Below are positions 1 through 5,508 of a DNA stretch of 6,190 bases, piece by piece. Position 1 is the stretch's first letter. Each line of letters starts with the position of its first letter. Under the pieces are notes generated by a model. The model was not told the DNA's origin and ran no database searches. It saw only the letters and a program-made list of their open reading frames with translations. The position numbers and the translations under genes are program-made. Origin of the DNA: Lachnospiraceae bacterium (GTDB lineage Bacteria > Bacillota_A > Clostridia > Lachnospirales > Lachnospiraceae); contig JAGCZE010000244.1 of the NCBI GenBank assembly GCA_017960415.1, positions 1-6,190 on the forward strand, in the 5' to 3' direction.

Positions 1-884
1 ACCCAGTCCTCACCCGTCGCCGCGCAGACTATGAAATAGTACACTTCAGGATCCATCGCCAGCGCCGCAAGCATCTCCTGATTGACCGGAATCTCCTCCT
101 CGGTCTTGTACTGCAAGAACTTATCCACGAACCATCCGCGCTCCGCATCCGACTGCAGGCACGAAAGCGGCTCGTTCTCGCCGTAAGTGTAGTCTGCCGG
201 TGCATCCACCTCAGTTAAATCATAGGCCTTACCCTGCGACTTAACTCCGTACAGCGCCAGTCCGCCCGCTCCCGAGCATGTTGGTATGGTCATGCGGAAC
301 CTGTCGTCAAATGCTCCGCAGACCGCAGTGGCCTTACCCCAGCGGGATACTCCGGTCACCATGGATGCATCGGGATCGAGATGCAGTGCGTCGCCCAGTC
401 CGGCATATACCGCGTCAAGCACCTTTGAAGCTCCCCACGCCCAGGCCATGAGCACGCCGGTCTGTTCAGCGCTGTCCTGCCCGTAAGGATAGATTTCATA
501 AAACGCCCCGTTATGATTCGTATCATCCGAAGCGATCTGCCTGCCTTCCATGAAAAACAACGCATATCCCTTCGATAACGCCTTTTCAAGCGGCATGATT
601 GGATGCATGCAGATTATAAACGGCGAGCCTTTCGGATAATCACGCCGATCCTCTTCTTTCGGAAGATAGGCATGTACAATAAACTCTGCCTTTCTCCCTT
701 CCGCTTCAACAATGATCTTCACAAGATCCCCACCGACCACTTCAAAGGGATTGTGCGGACCTTCCCTCTTTTCCGAAGCTTTGGGATCCGGACCGAGCAG
801 CTCAAAGGAGACCTTCTCGCCTTCCCGCCATACCCCGTACATATTTTCCTGATAGAATTTTCTGAGTTCGGTCTTGCTCAACAT
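1..884 (-). CDS. CE15-like (glucuronoyl esterase family) alpha/beta hydrolase, C-terminus cut by window edge
   Basis: This open frame runs off the left edge, leaving 294 N-terminal residues. The ATG at 884 follows an AGGAGA ribosome site about 8 bases upstream. CE15 enzymes cleave the ester between glucuronic acid on xylan and lignin alcohols. Family signs are the segment NGAFYEIYPYG (125-135), then QTGVLMAWAWG (141-151), the nucleophile elbow GVSRWGK (178-184, Ser180; family form GCSRxGK), SGAGG (204-208), GWFVDKF (250-256) and the start of a GEDW motif (291-294). The catalytic His should lie beyond the edge. The residue 23 after Ser180, Glu in fungal CE15, is Cys203; the acidic residues of GEDW may replace it, as in some bacterial members. 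The N-terminus has no signal peptide, so the protein is probably cytoplasmic and acts on imported fragments or another ester. It lies 84 bases downstream of trpG; co-transcription is possible. Fold assignment is firm, substrate is not. Confidence 0.8.
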   Translation of the reverse strand, partial: MLSKTELRKFYQENMYGVWREGEKVSFELLGPDPKASEKREGPHNPFEVVGGDLVKIIVEAEGRKAEFIVHAYLPKEEDRRDYPKGSPFIICMHPIMPLEKALSKGYALFFMEGRQIASDDTNHNGAFYEIYPYGQDSAEQTGVLMAWAWGASKVLDAVYAGLGDALHLDPDASMVTGVSRWGKATAVCGAFDDRFRMTIPTCSGAGGLALYGVKSQGKAYDLTEVDAPADYTYGENEPLSCLQSDAERGWFVDKFLQYKTEEEIPVNQEMLAALAMDPEVYYFIVCAATGEDW

Positions 885-968
885 AGAGTCTATCTCCTGG
901 TTTGTGCATATAGTTTTTGCATCTGTGTCCAAGGCTTGTATTCTATAGTGCGACAGCCCATCTTCCGA

Positions 969-1535
969 TCATCCGGAAATGAAATTTATAAGCATTTTCC
1001 TGCCGTCCGGCGTCAAAATGGATTCAGGATGGAACTGGACGCCGTAGATCGGATATTCCTTGTGCTGCACTGCCATGATCTCGCCATCTTCGGTTAACGC
1101 AGTGACCTTCAGTTCTTCGGGCATTGTGTCGGGATCGGCTGCAAGTGAATGATATCTTCCGACTTTCGCTGTTTCGGGGCAATCGGCAAAGAGCAGACAG
1201 CTTCTGTCAAACTTTGCGTCCGATTGTTTTCCGTGCATCAGTTCCTTCGCATAGGTTACGGTCGCTCCGAAAGCCGCGCAGATCGCCTGATGGCCGAGGC
1301 ATACTCCGAGTATCGGGAATTCGCGGCCGAGCTCCTTTACTACATCTATGATCACGCCCGCATCCTCAGGTCTGCCCGGACCCGGTGAAAGGATGATGCG
1401 ATCGGGTTTTAAGTTTCTGATCTCCTCAACGGTCATCTCATCATTTCGGATCACCTTTATATCCGGTTCGATCTCGCCTATCATCTGAAAAAGATTGTAT
1501 GAAAAGCTGTCATAATTATCTATCAGCAATACCAT
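969..1535 (-). CDS. trpG: Anthranilate synthase component II, glutamine amidotransferase (TrpG; may also serve as PabA)
   Basis: A 188-residue class I glutamine amidotransferase of the usual length for a stand-alone TrpG/PabA. It hydrolyses glutamine and passes ammonia to TrpE for anthranilate synthesis in the cytoplasm. Family motifs are clear: DNYDSFSYNL at 6-15, the oxyanion segment SPGPGRPEDAG at 50-60, the nucleophile elbow GVCLGHQ with Cys79, and HPES with His169 and Glu171 completing the triad. The ATG at 1535 is 3 bases after the trpE stop. A GGGAGGTGG ribosome site lies inside the end of trpE, so translation is probably coupled. The neighbour makes TrpG the best name. In many Firmicutes one such subunit serves both anthranilate and aminodeoxychorismate synthases, so a shared folate role cannot be excluded. 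No trpD follows or is fused to it. Confidence 0.95.
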   Translation of the reverse strand: MVLLIDNYDSFSYNLFQMIGEIEPDIKVIRNDEMTVEEIRNLKPDRIILSPGPGRPEDAGVIIDVVKELGREFPILGVCLGHQAICAAFGATVTYAKELMHGKQSDAKFDRSCLLFADCPETAKVGRYHSLAADPDTMPEELKVTALTEDGEIMAVQHKEYPIYGVQFHPESILTPDGRKMLINFISG

Positions 1536-1538
1536 CGG

Positions 1539-3014
1539 TCATTCCACCTCCCCTGCAAGCTCCAGGGCATTCAACGCCGCTCTCGCCTTGTTCAGGCACT
1601 CCTGGTGCTCCTTCTCGGGAACCGAATCCGCCACGATCCCTGCTCCGCTGCGAACGAATACCTTGCCGTTCTTCTTGTAAACAATGCGGATCGCGATACA
1701 GGTATCCATGTTGCCCGCAAAATCGATATAACCTATGGCTCCGCCGTAGATGCCGCGTTTATTGTTTTCCAGTTCACCGATCAGCTGGCAGGCTCTGATC
1801 TTGGGGGCTCCCGACAATGTCCCGGCCGGAAGTACAGCATCGATCGCATCCAATGCGTCCTTATCATCACGGATCTCACCGCGGACAGTGGACCCGATAT
1901 GCATAACATGTGAGTAACGTTCTATCGAATGAAGCTTTTCAACGCTTACCGTACCGAATTTGCTGATCTTTCCGAGATCGTTGCGACCCAGATCTACGAG
2001 CATATTATGCTCCGCAAGCTCCTTCTCGTCGGCGAGGAGCTCCTGTTCCAGCTGCAGATCCTCTTCTTCGGTCTTTCCTCTCGGTCTGGTTCCCGCAAGC
2101 GGGAATGTGTGCAGAATGCCATTTTCAAGCTTTACAAGAGTCTCCGGTGACGCACCCGCGATCTCAACATCGGTTCCCGAAAAATAGAACATATACGGAG
2201 AAGGATTGAGCGTACGCAGTACACGGTAGGTATTCAGAAGGCTGCCTTCAAACGGTGCACTCAGACGGTTCGAAAGCACTATCTGGAAGATATCTCCTTC
2301 ATGGATATAATCCTTGGCCTTCTCAACCATTGCACAGTATTCTTCCTTGCTGAAGAGCGGAGTTATCTCACCGAGAAGCTTCCCTGCGGGCTCATTCTTC
2401 TTATCGCCGTTGCGCAGCAGATCCGTAAGTTGCCTGAGTTCCCAGACTGCTTTGTTATAATTGGTTTCGGGTTCATCGAGCTGCATATTTACGATCAGGA
2501 TGATCTTCTGTCGAATATTGTCAAAGGCAATAACCTTGTCAAAGAGCATCAGATCGACATCCTTGAAATTCTCGGTATCTTCTGCATTCGTTTTGACACT
2601 CGGCTCGCTGTATGCCAGATAATCAAATGCAAAATAGCCCACAAGCCCGCCCGTAAACGGCGGCAGATAATCAAAATGAGGACTTTTGTATTTTGAAAGT
2701 ACTTCGCGCAGATAACCAGCGGGATTTCCGGTTACATACTTCATTTTTCCCGCATCAAGCACTCCGTTCATATTGCCGCCGATGCAGGTGATCTCCATCT
2801 TGGGATCGAAGCCGAGAAACGTGTATCGGCCCCATTTTTCGTCAGCCTGTGCCGATTCGAGCATAAAGCAGTGTTTTGACACGTTTTTCAGCCTTCTTAC
2901 AGTTTCGATAGGCGTGGTAAAATCGGAAAGGATCTCGCAGCTGACAGGTAATACGTCATACTTACTTATGGCTGCAATCCTTTCCACCTCTTCGAATGTA
3001 GGTAAAATTTTCAT
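1539..3014 (-). CDS. trpE: Anthranilate synthase component I (TrpE)
   Basis: A full-length 491-residue chorismate-utilising enzyme that converts chorismate plus ammonia (from TrpG) to anthranilate and pyruvate, the first committed step to tryptophan. The N-terminal half carries MLES at 51-54 followed by GRYTFLG (62-68), matching the LLES tryptophan feedback site, so allosteric inhibition is probably intact. The catalytic half has PSPYM (271-275), GASPETLV (287-294), PLAGTRPRG (305-313), DLGRNDLG (341-348), MHIGSTVRG (371-379), GTLSGAPK (398-405) and the Glu-rich metal region around VPEKEHQE (465-472). Ala in PLAGT, where aminodeoxychorismate synthases have Lys (PIKGT), favours TrpE over PabB. 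The ATG at 3014 has an AAGGGGG ribosome site 7 to 8 bases upstream. The 110-base gap to the preceding kinase gene is too short for a full T-box leader. Confidence 0.96.
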   Translation of the reverse strand: MKILPTFEEVERIAAISKYDVLPVSCEILSDFTTPIETVRRLKNVSKHCFMLESAQADEKWGRYTFLGFDPKMEITCIGGNMNGVLDAGKMKYVTGNPAGYLREVLSKYKSPHFDYLPPFTGGLVGYFAFDYLAYSEPSVKTNAEDTENFKDVDLMLFDKVIAFDNIRQKIILIVNMQLDEPETNYNKAVWELRQLTDLLRNGDKKNEPAGKLLGEITPLFSKEEYCAMVEKAKDYIHEGDIFQIVLSNRLSAPFEGSLLNTYRVLRTLNPSPYMFYFSGTDVEIAGASPETLVKLENGILHTFPLAGTRPRGKTEEEDLQLEQELLADEKELAEHNMLVDLGRNDLGKISKFGTVSVEKLHSIERYSHVMHIGSTVRGEIRDDKDALDAIDAVLPAGTLSGAPKIRACQLIGELENNKRGIYGGAIGYIDFAGNMDTCIAIRIVYKKNGKVFVRSGAGIVADSVPEKEHQECLNKARAALNALELAGEVE

Positions 3015-3033
3015 GTTATTTGCCCCCTTAAAA

Positions 3034-3060
3034 ATTATGTTACTATATAAATCATTTCAA
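3034..3060 (-). promoter_or_regulatory. Candidate promoter for trpEG (weak)
   Basis: On the minus strand, TTGAAA (3060-3055) could be a -35 box with CATAAT (3039-3034) as -10, but the spacer is only 15 bases. TATAGT at 3047-3042 is another -10-like hexamer without a good -35 partner. A promoter is expected in this AT-rich gap because a terminator-like hairpin precedes it, but its exact position is uncertain. Confidence 0.3.
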
Positions 3061-3068
3061 CAGGAATA

Positions 3069-3078
3069 CTTTCGAAAG
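3069..3078. repeat. Perfect 10-base palindrome upstream of trpE
   Basis: The sequence CTTTCGAAAG equals its own reverse complement and sits 9 bases upstream of the candidate trpE -35 box. It could be a regulator half-site pair. A 10-base palindrome can also arise by chance in AT-rich DNA. Confidence 0.3.
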
Positions 3079-3114
3079 CACGGTTTCCGTTGATTTTTTA
3101 AAAATAATACTTTG

Positions 3115-3139
3115 AAAAAAGCGTTCAATTTACCGACGC
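3115..3139 (-). terminator. Probable intrinsic terminator at the end of the kinase gene
   Basis: Read on the minus strand, GCGTCGG and TTGACGC-like arms pair around a TAAA loop: 7 pairs, with two G-T wobbles and one bulged A. Six T residues (3120-3115) follow directly. The kinase stop codon lies inside the hairpin. The stem is modest, so termination may be partial, but the position fits separation of the kinase transcript from trpEG. Confidence 0.45.
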
Positions 3140-4033
3140 GATCAGCTTTCTGACCTCATCAAGCTTCGGCGGATTGAGCGGAAGCGGGAAACGTGAGATC
3201 GCAATTCCCGAGCATGCGCTTGCGAATCTTACAAGCTCTTCGTCCTTCATTCCCTGAAGCAGTCCGTATACACATCCGGCTTTGTAGGTATCGCCGGCAC
3301 CGAGCGTGCTCTTTACTTCGACTCTGAAAGGCTTCATATGATGTATCTCTCCGCTTTTTCTCGCATAAAGCATATCATCTCCGCCCTGTGTAATGATCGT
3401 CAATCCGTCAGTTTCTTCCTGCATCAGTTTCATGATCTCGTCAGCCGGCATTCCCGCATAATGCTGGGCGGTGCACTCTTTTGACACAACATTGACCGCA
3501 GCCTTTTTATGCAGAACAGAATCATGCCTGCTGTCGATGGTCACAAACGGTACATTATGCTTTATGCAAAGATCCGCTGCCAGAAGGGATTCCGCGCCAA
3601 AATAAGGATCAACAGCAGCTGCCCTGCATCCGGCAATGTCTTCTTCCCGCGGTACGCTCCACCATCTCTTCCCCGAAGAAAAAAGCGTCTGGAAACGTCC
3701 CATGGGTGAACGTACCAGTCCTGCAATTACCACATAATCCATAACGCCTGGATCGTCTGTAACAAAATTCAGCGAAGAAAGATCAACAGACTTTTCCGCA
3801 TAAAAACTTTTGAGCATCGCAGCAACCTCGGTTCCGATCCAGGTTCCGTCCATTTTTACCGATACTCCGAGTGCGCTGAGTACGGTTGCGGCTGTACCGG
3901 TCTCGCCGCCCGGAAGAAAATACTGTTCCTTTATTTCCGAATATTCATCCGGCTGCAGGAATCCATCCTTCAGCAGAAACGAATGAGTTCCGAGTACCTG
4001 TCCGAACAGGTACGCTTCATGTTGTTCTTGCAT
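3125..4033 (-). CDS. PfkB-family carbohydrate kinase, substrate unknown
   Basis: A 302-residue PfkB/ribokinase-family protein, expected to transfer phosphate from ATP to a sugar or similar small molecule in the cytoplasm. The N-terminal glycine motif is PGGETGTAATVLSALG (41-56). The C-terminal signature is STLGAGDTYKAGC (242-254), with Asp248 as the presumed catalytic base and the GAGD anion hole. ITQGGDD (214-220) fits the ATP-side strand, and length is normal. The glycine motif has Thr where many relatives have Asn (GGxxxNxA), so the sugar pocket may differ from ribokinase or fructokinase. The open frame continues upstream to 4219, but the ATG at 4033 is chosen because GGAGG lies 9 bases before it, a good promoter sits just upstream, and family homology starts here. 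No transporter or sugar-pathway gene adjoins it, so the substrate cannot be inferred. Confidence 0.88.
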   Translation of the reverse strand: MQEQHEAYLFGQVLGTHSFLLKDGFLQPDEYSEIKEQYFLPGGETGTAATVLSALGVSVKMDGTWIGTEVAAMLKSFYAEKSVDLSSLNFVTDDPGVMDYVVIAGLVRSPMGRFQTLFSSGKRWWSVPREEDIAGCRAAAVDPYFGAESLLAADLCIKHNVPFVTIDSRHDSVLHKKAAVNVVSKECTAQHYAGMPADEIMKLMQEETDGLTIITQGGDDMLYARKSGEIHHMKPFRVEVKSTLGAGDTYKAGCVYGLLQGMKDEELVRFASACSGIAISRFPLPLNPPKLDEVRKLIASVN

Positions 4034-4057
4034 GTTCAATATCCTCCGTCCGCATTT

Positions 4058-4086
4058 GTTATATTCGCAATAATATTCAATGCCAA
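4058..4086 (-). promoter_or_regulatory. Sigma-A-type promoter of the sugar kinase gene
   Basis: On the minus strand, TTGGCA (4086-4081, 5 of 6 to consensus) and TATAAC (4063-4058, 5 of 6) are separated by exactly 17 bases. The expected start near 4051 gives a leader of about 18 bases holding the GGAGG ribosome site. This also argues against translation from further upstream. Confidence 0.7.
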
Positions 4087-4184
4087 ATAATACGTTGCAG
4101 ATAAAAAACATAAACTCAAATCCGGTATACAGTAATAAAACTGTCAGCTTCATCAGTCCGGCGTAAGAATTCCGTTTCCGGCAA

Positions 4185-4496
4185 TCAGGCAAGCATCCGC
4201 TCAACAAGCGAAACCACAAATACCATCGCGCTTGCGGCCACTGCCACCGTCATCAGACCCTTTCCCTTTATTGCAAGGAACAGTGCCACTCCAACTCCCG
4301 CTATAGCCGCAATGAAAGAATAATCTCCGTAGAACACGGCCGGAAATGTCATTGCCATCAGGCAGGCATAAGGCACATAATACAAAAATGATTTTACGAA
4401 GCGGTTCCTGATCCTGCCGCGTATCAAAGTCAGCGGAAGCATGCGGATCAGATAAGTAACTGCCGCCATCACCAATATGTATATATATATATTCAT
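4185..4496 (-). CDS. azlD: AzlD family small subunit of branched-chain amino acid exporter
   Basis: A 103-residue hydrophobic membrane protein of normal AzlD length. About four hydrophobic stretches are visible (roughly 4-24, 37-56, 59-77 and 80-99). The family-like segment TYLIRMLPLTLI (14-25) is followed by FLYYVPYACLMAMTFPAVF (37-55). AzlD pairs with AzlC; the pair in Bacillus subtilis underlies 4-azaleucine resistance, and the related E. coli YgaZ/YgaH exports valine and methionine. The start overlaps the azlC stop in an ATGA arrangement (4493-4496). Its own ribosome site is poor (AAAGAG-like), which points to translational coupling. Codons 3 to 6 are an alternating AT run, giving the odd N-terminus MNIYIYI. 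No clear terminator follows, so some read-through into the kinase gene is possible. Confidence 0.92.
   Translation of the reverse strand: MNIYIYILVMAAVTYLIRMLPLTLIRGRIRNRFVKSFLYYVPYACLMAMTFPAVFYGDYSFIAAIAGVGVALFLAIKGKGLMTVAVAASAMVFVVSLVERMLA
4481..4492. repeat. AT dinucleotide run in the first codons of azlD
   Basis: Six AT units lie immediately after the azlD start and second codon. A gain or loss of one unit would shift the frame. The run is short for known phase-variable tracts, so this is only a candidate slippage site. Confidence 0.6.
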
Positions 4497-5287
4497 TCTT
4501 TTTTACTCTTTTTTGTTAATAATTTTTCGGCTTTATTATCGATTTTTGTTTTGTCCGCGGTATCACCGGCCAGGATCTCCTCTTCGACTTCCTCATCTGT
4601 CTTAACCGGAAACAGAACGGCTCCGAACACTGCGGCCGCAACCGTGCAGATGATAATTGAAATACCGTCCGAAACCTCCTTCAGAACAGGCACATACCTG
4701 AACAGACAGCTGAAGAATACCGCGACGCTGGAAACTATCAGTACCGGTCTTGATTTCTTCGCAACAGGCACCACAATAGCAATAAACATGCCGTACAGCA
4801 TCACATTCATTGCCACACTGACGCTCTTCGGCCGCAGATTACATGCAACAATACCAAGAAGCGTACCGCCGGTCCATCCTACTATCGGCAGGCTCTGTAA
4901 TCCCACCATATATCTGAGTGTCAGGTTTTTCTGATGATTCATTGCCACGGCAAATATCTCATCGGAATGACCGATGGCGATGATCTGCTTATGCGAAATC
5001 TTCACGTTGTAATGAAGTTTTTGGGAAAGGCTCAGGCTCATCAGAGAATATCTCAGATTGATGATCAGCTGAGTCAGGATCATTTCAACGATCGTTCCCG
5101 CCGCAGCTATGATGCGGACTCCGGCGAATTCACCGGCACTCGTCAGATTGGAAAGGCTCATGACCGTGCCCTGCAGCGCCGTTATTCCGGCAGATACCAT
5201 TGTGATACCCAGACTGAAGCTGACTGCAAAATAACCCAGGGCTATAGGGATACCGTCCCTGACCCCATTTGCGAACTCCTTATTCAA
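4493..5287 (-). CDS. azlC: AzlC family large subunit of branched-chain amino acid exporter, TTG start
   Basis: A 264-residue multi-pass membrane protein of the LIV-E exporter family, working with AzlD to export branched-chain amino acids or related compounds. Family marks are GIPIALGYFAVSFSLG (12-27), NLRYSLMSLSLS (77-88), HSDEIFAVAMN (107-117) and GWTGGTLLGIVAC (137-149). Hydrophobic segments lie near 13-33, 57-78, 129-149, 157-176, 181-200 and 207-228. The start is read as TTG at 5287, because AGAGGAAA lies 8 bases upstream and homology begins at once; the next in-frame Met is residue 30. After the last membrane segment comes a charged tail of about 36 residues (229-264), first acidic (DEEVEEE) then lysine-rich (KKSKKE), making it longer than many relatives. 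A promoter lies about 50 bases upstream. Confidence 0.93.
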   Translation of the reverse strand: MNKEFANGVRDGIPIALGYFAVSFSLGITMVSAGITALQGTVMSLSNLTSAGEFAGVRIIAAAGTIVEMILTQLIINLRYSLMSLSLSQKLHYNVKISHKQIIAIGHSDEIFAVAMNHQKNLTLRYMVGLQSLPIVGWTGGTLLGIVACNLRPKSVSVAMNVMLYGMFIAIVVPVAKKSRPVLIVSSVAVFFSCLFRYVPVLKEVSDGISIIICTVAAAVFGAVLFPVKTDEEVEEEILAGDTADKTKIDNKAEKLLTKKSKKE

Positions 5288-5292
5288 AACTG

Positions 5293-5300
5293 TTTCCTCT
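5293..5300 (-). promoter_or_regulatory. Ribosome binding site that fixes the TTG start of azlC
   Basis: On the minus strand AGAGGAAA lies 8 bases (from the GG) before the TTG at 5287. No ATG or GTG is available in frame at a suitable distance, so this site supports the unusual start codon. Confidence 0.7.
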
Positions 5301-5319
5301 TTTAATTCTTAGTCTTTTC

Positions 5320-5340
5320 AAAATATTTTAATGATATCAT
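5320..5340. repeat. Two adjacent 10-base palindromes over the azlC promoter
   Basis: AAAATATTTT (5320-5329) and ATGATATCAT (5331-5340) are each perfect palindromes separated by one base, with centres 11 bases apart, about one helical turn. The second overlaps the azlC -10 box and the first covers the expected transcription start. This is where a repressor would bind, but AT-rich palindromes are common by chance and no regulator is known. Confidence 0.4.
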
Positions 5341-5364
5341 ACTTTATACGGATAAAAAAAGCAA
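5336..5364 (-). promoter_or_regulatory. Promoter of azlCD
   Basis: On the minus strand, TTGCTT (5364-5359) and TATGAT (5341-5336, 5 of 6 to consensus) are spaced 17 bases apart. The expected start near 5329 gives a leader of about 42 bases before the TTG codon. Confidence 0.6.
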
Positions 5365-5387
5365 TCGTCCCATGTAAAACTAAATTA

Positions 5388-5415
5388 TTTACAATACGGC
5401 AAAATGGTGTATAAT
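5388..5415 (+). promoter_or_regulatory. Strong promoter of the divergent unrecognised gene
   Basis: TTTACA (5388-5393, 5 of 6) and a perfect TATAAT (5410-5415) are spaced 16 bases apart. The -35 box lies 23 bases from the -35 box of the opposing azlC promoter, so the two are back to back and could share control. The start should fall near 5422, giving a leader of about 87 bases. Confidence 0.7.
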
Positions 5416-5445
5416 CTTTGATAACATTCAATAGACACGGACATT

Positions 5446-5467
5446 GGTCCTGCCTGCCGGCACGACC
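5446..5467 (+). other. Hairpin in the mRNA leader of the divergent gene
   Basis: GGTC pairs with GACC and, past one C-C mismatch, TGCC pairs with GGCA around a four-base TGCC loop, giving 8 pairs in a GC-rich block. No T run follows, so it is not an intrinsic terminator. It lies between the promoter and the ribosome site and may affect mRNA stability or translation. Confidence 0.4.
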
Positions 5468-5508
5468 GGATACAGAGTAATGAAAGGGGAACTCAAGGAA
5501 ATACATTT

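Noticed and set aside
963..978. Hairpin TTCCG/CGGAA over the trpG stop codon as a terminator
   Set aside because: The stem has only 5 pairs and no T run follows on the minus strand, so termination is not supported.
603..1097. Plus-strand open frame of 164 codons
   Set aside because: It lies opposite the esterase start and trpG end, spans their intergenic gap, lacks family motifs, and is explained as a shadow of the strongly supported minus-strand genes.
3015..3124. T-box or tryptophan-rich leader peptide upstream of trpE
   Set aside because: The gap is only 110 bases, lacks T-box-like conserved structure and antiterminator, and contains no short frame with a run of Trp codons.
4034..4219. 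In-frame N-terminal extension of the sugar kinase by 62 residues
   Set aside because: It overlaps the end of azlD and the kinase promoter, lacks a ribosome site and has no PfkB similarity; the ATG at 4033 has GGAGG.
5318..5506. Minus-strand 62-codon open frame between azlC and the divergent gene
   Set aside because: It covers both promoters, shows no family motifs, and sits in a typical AT-rich regulatory region.
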